DNA from: Berghia stephanieae
Taxonomy: Eukaryota > Mollusca > Gastropoda > Nudibranchia > Aeolidiidae
Length of the DNA: 64,000 nucleotides
Assembly: GCA_034508935.3 (NCBI GenBank)
Contig: CM067442.1
Coordinates: 89,035,448 to 89,099,447 of the forward strand
Direction of reading: 5' to 3'
The first letter of the stretch is position 1, and each line of letters begins with the position of its first letter. The position numbers and the translations under genes were made by a program. This document shows positions 54,067 to 64,000 of the stretch, piece after piece. The notes under the pieces are model-generated. The model worked only from the letters and a program-made list of their open reading frames with translations. It was not told where the DNA came from and did not search any database.

Positions 54067-54245
54067 GATAGTGTGAAGTTGACGTCACTCAGTTCTTTGT
54101 TATGTTTAGACAGTCTTTTAGTGATAAGTTCTCACTCACTTATTTCTATCAATCAGACTATTAAATACACAGTTTTGAGTTTTGGTTTATTTAATCTGAC
54201 TGGCGAGGTTGTTAGTATTTTACCTAACGTATATCATCAACACCG
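54061..54245 (+). mobile_element. MITE-2 copy 7, with CRE
   Basis: 'CTATAGATAG' start, CRE at 54080-54087, 'CACTCAGTTCTTTGTTATG', 'AATCAGACTATTAAA', 'CTGACTGGCGAGGTTG' and 'TTTTACCTAACGTATATCAT'. It shares the central 'CTATCTATAGATAG' with copy 6, making a roughly 370-bp palindrome. Confidence 0.85.
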
Positions 54246-54329
54246 CACTATTGTAATCTTTTGCAATGCAAATTAGATTTTGCTACATTGTCCCTTCTGG
54301 TGGTCAAACCGAGACAGGGGAAAATGAAT

Positions 54330-54400
54330 AATCGTGTGGCTTCAACTCTGGCTCTTGTCTTCTAACAAACGTCAAATGACATTGAGCGTGGTCAACCTGA
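54330..54400 (+). mobile_element. fragment related to the 10065 SINE-like element
   Basis: 'GGCTCTTGTCTTCTAACAAA' and 'GTCAAATGACATTGAGCGTG' resemble 10090-10130. Too short to define ends. Confidence 0.4.
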
Positions 54401-54498
54401 TGTTTAATTGCAGGTATACGAAATTTTGCCTATTCTTGCGTTGTTTCCTTGGGTAAGCCTCCGTGTGTACATTGCCTCATTTCTTTCAATTATGATTT

Positions 54499-54632
54499 TA
54501 ATCAAAGTCCCAGGTTTGAGAAGTTGTTTATTTTTTTCCTATATGAGGTCATTTTAATCGATCCATATTTGAAGTATGACTTTTCTGGCCAAAGTTTTAC
54601 AAACGAGTTTTTCCAAAGTACGGCAGTTAAAA
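54499..54632. mobile_element. MITE-1 right half
   Basis: 'AATCAAAGTCCCAGGTTTGA', then 'GTCATTTTAATCGATCCATA', 'TTTTCTGGCCAAAGTTTTAC' and 'TTTCCAAAGTACGGCAGTTA'. The left arm is missing. Confidence 0.8.
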
Positions 54633-54639
54633 AAAATAA

Positions 54640-54748
54640 TTGAGCTTTATATAGCCCAATATCCACTAAAATGTGCTCAAAGCGCTTTACAAGGGGTCCC
54701 TGGTCAACAGCAGCATTTAACATGTAGGACGAGACATGACTGGTTAAA
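54640..54748 (-). mobile_element. SINE-A 3' fragment
   Basis: 'GAGCTTTATATAGCCCAATA', 'GTGCTCAAAGCGCTTTACAA', 'CAGCAGCATTTAACATGTAG' and 'GACGAGACATGAC'. The tail end abuts the MITE-1 half on its left. Confidence 0.87.
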
Positions 54749-54849
54749 TTAACTTTTTGACTTCTGATTCATCCAGCCATAAAACCAGATCCATAGGTGA
54801 ATTCTGCCGGATCTTGGAAAAAGAAACCCCAACCCAAACACATTTTAAA

Positions 54850-55312
54850 AAATTAAAATTAAAATGACCGTCATCTTGGAAAAAAACGTGAGCTTTTATA
54901 TAGAGAAATATCCACTAAAAGTGCTCAAAGCGCTTTAAAAAGGTTCCCTGACCAACAGCAACACGTAAAATGTAGAATGACGCCTGTTAGGCGATATTAC
55001 AATTTTTTCGAGAGAGACAACGCTCAGGTTAATGGTCAGGTACCCATTTTACACATGAGTACGGTGAGAGAATATGAGTAAAGAGCCTTTTCCAAGGACT
55101 CAAATATGCGCCGATAATGACTCGAACTCAGTACCTTCCGATCCGAAAGCGAGTGTTATACCGAAAGTTCACATAACTGCAAAGAAAAAAACAACAACTA
55201 TCAAACACGAAAACTTCTTTGAGTCCCAAGATTGAGACGTTTTTGACAAGATCAGTGCCATTTAAATCGATCGATATTTAAAATGTCTTTATTCCAGAGT
55301 AAAGTAGAATTT
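54850..55312. mobile_element. MITE-1 interrupted by a SINE-A
   Basis: Left piece 'AAAATTAAAATGACCGTCAT' and 'CTTGGAAAAAAACG' (54850-54887). Right piece 'TTGAGTCCCAAGATTGAGAC', 'GACAAGATCAGTGCCATTTA', 'AATCGATCGATATTT' and 'TTCCAGAGTAAAGTAG' (about 55228-55312). The SINE-A fills the gap. Confidence 0.78.
54888..55182 (-). mobile_element. SINE-A inserted in MITE-1
   Basis: Inverted 'GAGCTTTTATATAGAGAAAT', 'AGTGCTCAAAGCGCTTTAAA', 'GACGCCTGTTAGGCGATATT', 'GGTACCCATTTTACACATGA', 'ATGACTCGAACTCAGTACCT' and 'GAAAGTTCACATAACTGCA'. Nearly full length. Confidence 0.9.
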
Positions 55313-55545
55313 AACCTATAGCATAGCTACATAATTAATTGTTTAAATTTACAATTTTGTCACTGGTTTACACTGACGTTATCATTGGGTTGCTTGCATG
55401 AGTTCTTTATATAAGCAAGCCACATCACTCCAGCCTGACTCCAAAGCAAATTTCTCGCAAACTATTTTTAGCTAACAAGAAAATCAAAGCAAGAATTAAG
55501 AAGAAAAATAATTTTAAAAGGAGTAAAAAGAAAAGAAAAGAAACA
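55313..55545. other. no feature recognised
   Basis: AT-rich, A-rich at the right end. Confidence 0.5.
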
Positions 55546-55547
55546 AC

Positions 55548-55566
55548 ACCCCCCCCCCCCCCCCCC
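55548..55566 (-). repeat. C tract (about 17-18 C)
   Basis: C homopolymer after A-rich DNA. No tRNA-like head on the minus strand side. Confidence 0.94.
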
Positions 55567-55953
55567 TTCTACTGAATAAGGATTCGTCACTTCGCCAGAC
55601 TCCCATGACAATTGGTTACAGAATATTATGATTTTCCAAATAAATGAGATGTGTTTGGATCAACATGCCTACAACATTGCTTTGCCATCAAATAAATATG
55701 ATGATGACTAATACTACTGCAACCAAATCACGTCCAATAGACTTTAGCTCTTGGCACTAATCAACAACAGGATTGCTAGATGAACTATGCACCAAAATAA
55801 GAATGCTACGCTAGACATGGAAAAAAATACCAGATGGACCGAAAACAAAGTCAGATTTCTCCAAGAAACACTTTTTTTCTGCTAAAATATTACATAACTT
55901 TTCAACTAAATCTTTATTTTCCTATCCTACAGCCGAGAGTGTCTTGATTAGCC

Positions 55954-56090
55954 AGTTAACTGTCGTACTCTGGAAAGACAGGCATTTAAAAAATTAACCA
56001 GAAAACTCTTCCAAATATCTGTCGATTTTACTGACCCTCATGTTGGTAAAAACTCACAAACCTGGGACCTCTCGACGTCCTGTCAAAAGA
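55954..56090. mobile_element. MITE-1 left half
   Basis: 'AGTTAACTGTCGTACTCTGG', 'TTAACCAGAAAACTCTTCCA', 'AATATCTGTCGATTTTACTG', 'ACCCTCATGTTGG' and 'CAAACCTGGGACCTCTCGAC'. The right arm is missing. Confidence 0.8.
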
Positions 56091-56880
56091 CATTGTAAGT
56101 AACTCGACAGGAATAAAACACTTGTTCCTATTACAGCTTTACTGGTTATTTAGTTTCTGCTTTAGCAATTAATAAGTATTTGTCTTTAAATTATTTTTAA
56201 AAATATGCTAATAAAAGGCATTTTTATTCCTTACATACTTATTCCTTCTGGTATTAAAGAATCAAATAACCGGAATAATTGTTCTTATAAAATAGACTTG
56301 AAACGTACATTTATGTTGCATGCTGTTTCTTTGATCAAATCTATCTATAACAAGATACTTTTTTCCACAATTAACTCTGAACCCGGTAACCAGTTACTGC
56401 CACAAAAAGCTTTAAACCACATGAGTGTTATACCGGTTGAGCTATCAAGACTCAAGAAAATAACCGTGTAAAATGAACATTTAAATGTCATGTAACTAAA
56501 AACGAGCAGAATCTGACATCAGCCGAGCTTTACAAGATAAATCATCACTGGTATTCTATATATTATACACATGAGGAGAATCGAATACATGTTTTTGTTT
56601 GGATTCGTGTTCGACAAAAATGTTAAACGCTGCTCAAATCATGATAATTTAGTTTGGATAACCTAGTCAAGAGAGGTGAGGTTGGTACGTATGTGAACAT
56701 CTTAAAAGAGAATATCAGCCTAATGATTTTAAGGTGAAAAACGCAGGTACATTGCATCTGTGTGCATCTGTGTGATTCATTGTTTCTTTAACGTGTCTTA
56801 ATTTAACAGCGTCTGCCCACTGGGTTCAATCAACTTTGAAGTTTTGGTCGTTTTTATTATTGTTTTTGATTTTGTTCTTG
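56091..56880. other. no feature recognised
   Basis: The 88-codon frame at 56205-56471 has no recognisable motif. Confidence 0.45.
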
Positions 56881-56881
56881 T

Positions 56882-56884
<3 letters not shown>

Positions 56885-56968
<84 letters not shown>

Positions 56969-57060
56969 CATGAAAAAGAATAAAAAAAGAAGAAGAAGAT
57001 GAAGGAGAAGATGATGATGATGATGAATGATGATGATGATGATGATGATGATGAGGGATA

Positions 57061-57111
<51 letters not shown>

Positions 57112-57226
57112 TAGAGGAGGAGGAGAGGAAGAAGAGGAAGAAGAAGAAGAAGGAGAAGAAGAAGAAGAAGAAGAAGAAGAAGAAGAAGAAGAAGAAGAGA
57201 AGAAGAAGAAGAAGAAGAAGAAGAAG
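56885..57226. repeat. (AGT)n, (GAT)n and (GAA)n triplet block
   Basis: About 83 bp of pure AGT (56885-56967), GAA/GAT transition, pure GAT to about 57110, then GAA/GGA-rich sequence to 57226. It mirrors the order AGT then GAA at 14497-15023. Confidence 0.97.
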
Positions 57227-57394
57227 AGAGGAATGGGTTAAGATGGAAAATTGGGAAGGAAAGGGGATGAAGAAAAGTGAGTGAAGCTATAGATGAGAAA
57301 ACATTTGCAATGAATGCCTTGCAGCTTGTAAAACATTACATAAAAAATGCTAATTATTCTTCAACCTCATGTCAGTGGCTAACGCACAGAGAAA

Positions 57395-57396
57395 GT

Positions 57397-57427
<31 letters not shown>

Positions 57428-57471
57428 ACACACACATATACACACACAGATAAATAGATAGATAGACAGAT

Positions 57472-57547
<76 letters not shown>
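57395..57547. repeat. (CA)n, (GATA)-like and (GA)n
   Basis: CA-rich 57395-57447, short GATA units, then about 75 bp GA. Confidence 0.95.
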
Positions 57548-57548
<1 letters not shown>

Positions 57549-57770
57549 AAGACGGGGAAAGAGAATAGTATTTGGATGGAGAAGAATAAATTATGTGTTC
57601 ATGTTGTCAAAATGATAAAAATCATTAATATTATTGTCAACACATTGAGACATGCAATCCGTAATGAGGAAAACAAACCTGAAAATCCAGCACCCATTAC
57701 ACTGACAATCGGGAACAAACATATGATTTATAATTAAAAAGAGTTAGTGGTTTAAAACTAACATTCACTT

Positions 57771-58032
57771 GAAAACTGAAACGGTAAGAGAATAATGTCC
57801 AAACAGAAAACTAAAAATTGAAATGGTAAGATGGTCTAAGCAAGCAAATAACTGTAAATTGTAATGATAAGAGTGAACTAAACAAGTATGCAATTTTACA
57901 TTAAAATGACAAGAGAGATCTTAACCAGCTTACAACTGTAAATTGAAAAATCAAGAAAGGTCTAAACAAGCATAAATGTAAATTGAAAAGACAAGAGTGG
58001 TCTAAACAAGTATACAACTTTAAATTAAATTT
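57771..58032. repeat. ~42-bp minisatellite, about 6 diverged units
   Basis: The consensus is close to 'AACTGTAAATTGAAATGACA' followed by 'AGAGTGGTCTAAACAAGCATAC'. Units begin near 57773, 57808, 57850, 57892, 57934 and 57973, with a final partial one near 58014. Divergence between units indicates an old array. Non-coding. Confidence 0.82.
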
Positions 58033-58550
58033 AAATAGGTTTCGATCAATCAAAAACCAAACCCTCATGAGACAGCTGTAAAAAAATATTCAGTTTTTTT
58101 TCGTAGTATTACCACAATTTCGCGATGCTTAATGTGCTTTTTTATTATTCAAATATTTCGCCGAAAGGAACTTGGAATAGAATTATATTACAATTTTAAA
58201 CGATACATTAGCTTACTTCTGGACTGTAGACCAGTTCAGTATTGTGTATACATAATTACATATGATCTGATTGGGGCATTGTATACTAAAGTTATCACCT
58301 TGCCCTAAAACTAACCAGAGTTTTAGGATCATTGTCACCCGCTCGGTTTTTGACCAGACTGATTGTCGCTTTAACATTTTACCAATAGAGATAAATTACC
58401 GATACTGTCGTTGACGCCATCTTGCTTCATTCCATTCTGAGAGTTTATCGATGTATTAGTTTTTACGAGCATGAGTATTGACATTTTAATCAAGTGCCAT
58501 AATCAACTGATTGACAGAGTGATTAAGAGTGCGATTTTTATTCGTTTAGC
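58033..58550. other. no feature recognised
   Basis: AT-rich spacer. Confidence 0.5.
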
Positions 58551-58576
58551 CCCCCCCCCCCCCCACACACACACAC
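58551..58576. repeat. C tract then (CA)n
   Basis: About 14 C followed by six CA units. Confidence 0.92.
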
Positions 58577-58960
58577 GCTCCCAAGTATTCACATTTCTAT
58601 TACACGATGGCAAAGCGAAGGTATTGTTTCTTTTTTTATGATTTCATTAATCGATAGACTAAATTAAAGTAACCACAGCTTGTCAAGAAATCTCGTCTTA
58701 GAGGTTAAAACTGTTACACTTGTAAAATTCTGTTTTAAAGGGTTGAGTTTATTTTAATTTATTGATTTGACAAAACCCTTTTATTTTTTTGTCATTGTAT
58801 GGCAGATTTGATCGAGTCAAAAATTAAGAAAAAAACGTGAATGAGTAAGACTTTTTGGACATACGTTATAAAATAGTTTAAAATATACGTGATAAGCTGT
58901 AACGATTATTGACTTTGATATAAGTTGATATAACTTTAGCGAGGTCAATGTTTGGAAGGT
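58577..58960. other. no feature recognised
   Basis: AT-rich spacer. Confidence 0.5.
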
Positions 58961-58984
58961 TGCCAACGAGGCAAAATAAACAAT

Positions 58985-59152
58985 AAAATAATATTCATTT
59001 TCTGGACAAGTATGTATGAAAGGTGCCAGACAAAGCAAGAAAGAAAATTACAAGAAAACAAAAATCAGTCAACCTCGACTGGGGATAGAACTTCAGACCT
59101 TCTGATTACCGGTCAGACGTGCTACCATTACACCACCGAGAGGCTCCCATTG
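58985..59152 (-). mobile_element. SINE-D, best copy
   Basis: The minus-strand head 'GAGCCTCTCGGTGGTGTAAT' (A box), 'GGTAGCACGTCTGACCGGTA' and 'ATCAGAAGGTCTGAAGTTCT' folds in part like a tRNA: the 5-bp stem TCTGA/TCAGA has a 7-nt loop. The T stem is poor and the B box is changed ('AGTTCTATCC'), so it is a SINE head and not a tRNA gene. The body 'TTTGTTTTCTTGTAATTTTC' and 'GCTTTGTCTGGCACC' matches copies at 8615, 34305 and 61700. Confidence 0.8.
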
Positions 59153-59159
59153 TGATGTA

Positions 59160-59250
59160 AACGTTGCACGTCTGGCCCGTAATCAGAAGGCCTGAGGTTC
59201 GATTCGTGGTTTAATGTGGAGATAAAATTCAATTTAGTTTTTTTTTTTTT
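59160..59250 (+). mobile_element. SINE-D head fragment, opposite orientation
   Basis: 'ACGTTGCACGTCTGGCCCGT', 'AATCAGAAGGCCTGAGGTTC' and 'GATTCGTGG' repeat the head of the neighbouring SINE-D on the other strand, followed after a gap by a T-rich run at 59239-59256. The two heads face away from each other across about 8 bp. Confidence 0.75.
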
Positions 59251-59460
59251 TTTTAAAGGTGGTAATTCTCCAGATCACTCGGGCGTTTTACATAGACAGT
59301 CAGCTTCGACACCCATAGAATCGCCCTTTTAACGGATTTTATATCTAATACGGGTCTGCGAGGCCTATGATTTCCACGTTACATAATAAAGGATACTAAT
59401 AAACAGCAATAATTAACGGCTCGTACAGCTAAGAATATAACCTTCACATTAAAATAAGAA
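59251..59460. other. no feature recognised
   Basis: Short single-copy-looking stretch. Confidence 0.5.

Positions 59461-59462
<2 letters not shown>

Positions 59463-59540
<78 letters not shown>
59463..59540. repeat. (AAT)n, about 26 units
   Basis: Pure AAT array. Confidence 0.98.
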
Positions 59541-59542
<2 letters not shown>

Positions 59543-59656
59543 GTACATTAATATAGAGCTTATGCCGAAGCTTCGAAGCGCTTCACATTGACCATCAGTA
59601 AAAAACATTACACACTGCAGATTCAGACATACGAACAGAAGCTCACACGCATCCAA

Positions 59657-59659
<3 letters not shown>

Positions 59660-59704
<45 letters not shown>
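59660..59704. repeat. (CA)n then short (TA)n
   Basis: About 38 bp CA followed by a few TA. Confidence 0.96.
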
Positions 59705-59705
<1 letters not shown>

Positions 59706-60819
59706 AGAAGAAACCAAGTTCCAGTCCGAAAGTATTCGACAAAAAATGTTATTCTGATTTACTCTGTTTTATTAGTATTAATGGACGTATTTAACGACTT
59801 TTGTTTCATGACATCATTGAACATTTGAACATAGCCACAATATTTGTTTATTTTTACGAAGAGCTCATCTTGTGGAAACAAAGGTTCTAGCTTGTCCGGT
59901 CGTCTCTCTGGTCCTTAGTGCTTAGCGCAGGGCTGATTAAGTATTCAGGCTGGAATTCCTTTTCATATTCCAGCCTAGGAAGGGATTAAAATTTGGTTTG
60001 ATATGATAAATAAATACATGGCGTCAGATTTTTTTCCGTGTTAAACTTCCTTGGCCTAATTGAGGGAATTATCTGCCCCCAGACAGTGTTACGTTTTGAT
60101 AAATACATGAACATTACATTTAATAGTAATGAAGTCCTAATCTCAGATACTGTTTGGTTCAAGGCTAGTCTTAAGTCAGACCTAGCACACAGGGTCAAAT
60201 GGCATACAGCTAAACAAGCCTATTGATATCATATGGTAAATAATCTACTGCATGCACATTATTAGTATAGACTCATACATATTTTAAGTAAAATAAGTAA
60301 TTATAGCGCCCATAAAGGAAGATCTTAATTAGCATGAGATAAATGATAGCTACGCCAGCCTCATGAAATTAACAAGACTGCACTAGTCTAGAAAAATCAA
60401 CGATATATCAAAGTCATAATGATGCAATGCATATCAAGGTCATAATAATACAATCACAGGGTATAGGAGGAGTATTCAGACTACGTTATTATGTGTCTCT
60501 AGATCAGAAACAATTAAAAAAAATAACCAGTGTTTTCACTCATCCCTTTTGAATAGTACACCACTTAATAGAATAAAAGGCAGAGTCGTTGGCGTTCTAC
60601 CTTTTGAGTTGAATCTTCAGATCCATCCACCGAGACTGATACGTATGATGTTAGAGATAGGCCATGAAACAAACGAGCAGTGTTTGCAATAGGCGGGAAT
60701 CAACGAAGTTGTCCAAATGTCACTTAACATTCTAGTGGAATATTAACAATATTATGACCTTTGTAGTTGTACCTTCCTGACTTGATATTACCAAAGATAA
60801 AATCTTGACACTCATGATT
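59705..60819. other. no gene recognised
   Basis: The opposed frames at 59986-60198 and 60038-60226 lack known motifs. 'TATCAAAGTCATAATGATGC' and 'TATCAAGGTCATAATAATAC' near 60405 and 60432 form a small direct repeat. Confidence 0.5.
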
Positions 60820-60837
60820 TCTCTCTCTGTCTCTGTC

Positions 60838-60897
<60 letters not shown>

Positions 60898-60932
60898 GTC
60901 TGTCTGCCTGTCTCTCTCTCTGTCTCTGTCTC

Positions 60933-60996
<64 letters not shown>

Positions 60997-61052
60997 GTGT
61001 GTGTGCGTGTGTGTGTGCGTGTGTGTGTTTGTGTATGTGTGTGTGTGTGTGA
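60820..61052. repeat. (CT)n, (TA)n and (TG)n compound microsatellite
   Basis: CT/CTGT repeat to 60962, TA to about 60993, then TG-rich to 61052. Confidence 0.97.
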
Positions 61053-61699
61053 ATCGTATGTTGGGAATGCTATCCGATAAATATTTTCATTTTTCAAATT
61101 TCTAGCTTGTTGTCAGGGAAAAATACAAAATCATTTCTTTTTTATTTCTTGAATAGTTAAAGGCTATCCATTCATATTAAACGGTATTGTTTTTTTAAAT
61201 TTGAAATCATGGATTTAAAATGGAAAAAAAGTATTTGGTGAGCACTCAATGTCGGGATTGAAATTAAAACCGCGTTCCTCTGGCGTATTATGCAATAATG
61301 TTGAAAACAGGACAGTGAGAGCCGTATAACCCCGGGGAGAGCAATTTGCCCCGGTGTATATCCGGTGAAAAAAGAAGAGGCTGATATTGAGAGCATTCAA
61401 TCCAGGATGTGAAACAAACACGGCGTGATGGGAGAATGAAAATGACATGTCAATGTCGATGGGTAAACGCGACAGCGGTGGGTCAGCTTCCATGAAATTA
61501 CTCCCCCGTTTTCTCTGCCATTCTCATGTCAAGCTTGGATTGAAATTTATTCCATCTCTTTCTGGCCAATTGACAATTATCATGATTGATTATCATAATT
61601 TGTGAATGACAAATGCTTGACTAAATGAAAAACCCTATTTTGTTCTACAGTACAGAGAAAATATTAAATTGGGAGCAGGTGTAAGATAAATATATGAAA
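61053..61699. other. no gene recognised
   Basis: Slightly higher GC at 61250-61500. Minus-strand frames at 61172-61493 overlap each other and have no known motif. Confidence 0.45.
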
Positions 61700-61845
61700 A
61701 AGTGTGTATGAAACAAGTGCGGACCGGTAATCAGGTCTGGGGTTTGAACCCAGTCAAGATGGATGTTATTTTGGGACGGTTCTTTTCTTATATTTTTATT
61801 TTTGCTTTGCCTAGCACTGTTTCATATCTACGTTTACAAATATTT
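61700..61845 (+). mobile_element. SINE-D copy
   Basis: 'CGGACCGGTAATCAGGTCTG' and 'GGGTTTGAACCCAGTCAAGA' (a good B box) lead to 'TGTTATTTTGGGACGGTTCT', a T-rich body and 'GCTTTGCCTAGCACTGTTTC'. The A box side is missing. Confidence 0.78.
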
Positions 61846-62785
61846 ATAGTACATAGAAAGTAGACAAAAATTCAAGAAAAAAATGTAGGTAACTACCAGA
61901 GTTATATAATTCTGAAATCTCTACAAAATGAATGAAATTATTTTTTAATTCATTAGAAAATATACTAAAAGATAACATTTAACCAACAACCTCAGTGATA
62001 ATATATTATTTCATAATTTACTCATTATAGACTATATCGTTATTTTATAAATGAAATATTGCTTTGCCACAACAACGAAGAGAATTACAAATAAAGGTAC
62101 AATAGATTCTACTAGTCAAAGAGGACGTTAAACCCTATTATGTATCATACAGGTAAGGTTCGTGCATTTTAAAAGAAAACGGTGCATCTTGACTTGTCTG
62201 TTAATTATTAAATCAATATGCCCTAAATATGTCAAACATCGAGCATATCACCTGCACGAATGAAAACGTTGGCTTCAATCCAATAATTTTGAGTTAGGTA
62301 AATGTCGATTACAACAGCATTCTCACAGTAACACGACAACTTGACAATCGCCTGAAAATTAAACAACAAAAAAAGGTGAATATTTTAAATCACCAAACCG
62401 TCTTGATTAGATTATGACCTTGCGTGAACTATTTTTAAAGGTAAATTTCCATAATAACATCATTCCCACACTCGGATAAAGAAAAAAAAAACAAAAAAAA
62501 AAAACAAACAAACAAACAAAATGAGGTAAATATCTGAACTTCTCGAACACATTTTGAACTTTCGTGAAAGGTGGTTCCAAATTTTATTAGATATATAGAA
62601 ATAATATTTTAAAATTGTATCAGATTTGTATTGATTTATACAACCGAGAAGAAAAGATTATAAATAAGGTGTTGTAAAATAATGAAACACACTGATGACA
62701 TAGTCATAAAAATTATATTATGTAACAATGAATGGAGCAGCAGTTAAAGCTTTTCATTCTTCCCGCACTATGACTTTCATTATCA
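61846..62785. other. no feature recognised
   Basis: AT-rich, with an A-rich low-complexity piece at 62483-62520. Confidence 0.5.
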
Positions 62786-62786
62786 A

Positions 62787-62823
<37 letters not shown>

Positions 62824-62828
62824 ACACA
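62786..62828. repeat. (CA)n microsatellite
   Basis: About 40 bp CA. Confidence 0.97.
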
Positions 62829-63267
62829 CTTCTTTGTCTGTGTGTATGTCGACAACAGGGAAAACTGGATTACTTTCTGCAATGAAAACAAACCAGCTTG
62901 TTCACATTTTTGTCTTTCCGATGAAAGACGTCGTGATTTTTTCTATTCAGATCGATTGATTTCACAATGGCCAAATACATTTCAAAATCAAATTTATCCG
63001 ATCCCGAAGATTTTCGACGCAATTTTAAACAAAAAGCGAGGAAGCGGGTAAAATACACATATTCACAACAAACGAAATTCAATAACAATACACACAAACA
63101 TCCATCAAATTTTAAAGCACTTTATACCATGCGTTGACTTTAACACTGATCAAATATCAAGAACTCTAAAAACTGTGTACATTCTTTCCTTCTGTCAACA
63201 TATTGAAGGAACGAAGTCAACTTCACTCATCTCTTTGCTATTGATTTTGGACCACGAGTTGAGCCAA

Positions 63268-63270
<3 letters not shown>
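62829..63270. other. no gene recognised
   Basis: The 107-codon frame that starts at 62728 and passes through the CA run has no recognised motif. Confidence 0.45.

Positions 63271-63271
<1 letters not shown>

Positions 63272-63358
<87 letters not shown>
63272..63358. repeat. (TA)n then (TG)n
   Basis: About 48 bp TA and about 38 bp TG. Confidence 0.98.
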
Positions 63359-63360
<2 letters not shown>

Positions 63361-63438
63361 AATTTACTAAAAGGCATAACATTAATATGGAACTGTTCTC
63401 TCTCGTTACATTCATCGTGTAAAAGAAATCCTCTATGC

Positions 63439-63440
<2 letters not shown>

Positions 63441-63497
<57 letters not shown>

Positions 63498-63523
63498 TTA
63501 CACACACAAAGACATACAACACA

Positions 63524-63556
<33 letters not shown>
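63441..63556. repeat. (CT)n then (CA)n
   Basis: About 50 bp CT followed by CA-rich repeat. Confidence 0.97.
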
Positions 63557-63712
63557 GGTAGAGAGGGGGAGGGAGAAAGGAAGGAGAGAGATGATGGGGT
63601 GGAAAATATAGAATACCAACCAGTAGATGTTTGACCAATCAAAATACGGGATCAATGACTCTCCCCAGCACGCTCAGACAAACTAAGCGGGTTGTTTACA
63701 AATTAGAAAATC

Positions 63713-63820
63713 TATGAAGTTGATATCACGATGGTCTTTGTTTTTCTTTTAGACCGCTATGTGCGAGAATATTTCTCACTAGATTCTCTCGACAGGGCAG
63801 ATAAGTCATGACGTCACATC
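63713..63820 (+). mobile_element. MITE-2 copy 8, partial
   Basis: 'TGAAGTTGATATCACGATGG', 'TCTTTGTTTTTCTTTTAGAC' and 'ATTTCTCACTAGATTCT' resemble copy 7, but the CRE near its start is mutated. A separate intact 'TGACGTCA' lies at 63809-63816, outside the aligned part. Confidence 0.6.
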
Positions 63821-63847
63821 TTATTTTCCGGTTCAAAACTCTTTGGA

Positions 63848-64000
63848 AGTGTGTAACCAGTCCTCCAGACAATGTATCAACAATGAATAGGTTACATAAT
63901 GAATCAGAAGGTGGCATAACTATTTTAAAATCATGAGCATAGGCACATTCCTATGATAAGGGGGCATAAAAGAACGAGGATGGGTGGTCTTTATTGACGA
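63848..64000 (+). mobile_element. REP-2 copy, cut by the window edge
   Basis: 'GTGTGTAACCAGTCCTCCAG', 'AATGAATAGGTTACATAATG', 'AAGGTGGCATAACTATTTTA', 'GGATGGGTGGTCTTTATTGA' match 5274-5420 in order. The element may continue past 64000. Confidence 0.75.

Noticed and set aside
59069-59152. Functional tRNA(Thr)-like gene on the minus strand
   Set aside because: A stem with loop CCGGTAA exists, but position 33 is not T, the T stem is poorly paired and the sequence continues into a SINE-D body.
60038-60226. 62-codon frame as part of a retroelement
   Set aside because: No diagnostic residues. Composition alone is not enough.

Overview
This looks like a gene-free stretch of a metazoan nuclear genome. 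I found no host protein-coding exon, no rRNA, no functional tRNA and no CRISPR array. The DNA is AT-rich and very dense in simple repeats: (CA)n, (GA)n, (TA)n, (AAT)n, (ATC)n, (AGT)n, (GAA)n and long G or C homopolymers. Between these lie many short interspersed elements and old transposon remains. The mix suggests a lophotrochozoan, most plausibly a mollusc such as a cephalopod: several tRNA-headed SINE families, many foldback MITEs, a Penelope-like element, Tc1/mariner and LINE scraps. The organism call is inference from repeat style, not from a gene.

Layout. 0-10 kb: a mariner-type remnant (1.5-1.8 kb), one SINE-B, two MITE-1 foldbacks, one REP-1, one REP-2 and two SINE-A tails. 10-16 kb: a nearly full-length but dead Tc1 transposase (10.6-11.45 kb), a SINE-C, then a triplet-repeat block (14.2-16.5 kb) holding a good SINE-A. 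17-25 kb: more SINE-A and SINE-C, a LINE 3' end (22.4 kb), a 409-bp MITE with 33-bp terminal inverted repeats (23.4 kb) and a SINE-A split by a 187-bp insert (24.7-25.15 kb). 25.6-27.6 kb: a nested palindrome with 195-bp arms and several copies of the CRE-bearing MITE-2 family. 29-38 kb: more SINEs, long GA/CT/TA tracts and REP-1 copies. 39-49 kb: a second Tc1 fossil, a 171-bp MITE with perfect 33-bp ends (42.8 kb), a LINE reverse-transcriptase end (43.9 kb) and a 24-bp minisatellite (46.4 kb). 49-64 kb: a foldback hairpin, a broken Penelope-like 3' end (51.1 kb), nested SINE-B/MITE-2 and SINE-A/MITE-1 insertions (52.5-55.3 kb), a 42-bp minisatellite (57.8 kb), SINE-D copies and a second REP-2 at the right edge.

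Family names (SINE-A to D, MITE-1 to 3, REP-1 to 3) are local labels defined by comparing copies inside this window. SINE-A: tRNA-like head, a middle with 'TAATATCGCCTAACAGGCGT', and a tail 'CTTGTAAAGCGCTTTGAGCA' then 'ATATTGCGCTATATAAA'. SINE-B: Ser/Leu-like tRNA head with 'GGCCAAGTGGTTAAGGCA'. SINE-C: head 'GTGGCTCAGCACTACGGTC', tail 'CCCTATGGGATGAATAAAG'. SINE-D: head with 'GTAATCAGAAGG', body ending 'GCTTTGTCTGGCAC'. MITE-1: roughly 245-bp foldback with ends like 'AACTGCCGTACTCTAGAAA' and an inner 'ATCGATCGATATTTGAA'. MITE-2: foldback with 'TGACGTCACTCAG'. MITE-3: 110-145-bp foldback with ends like 'TGCAGGTCTGATAACC'. REP-1 is a roughly 520-bp element of unknown class.

No new gene system is visible. 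The most interesting material is structural: CRE-carrying palindromic MITEs, G tracts placed at the 5' edge of tRNA-like SINE heads, nested insertions that give relative ages, and two minisatellites.
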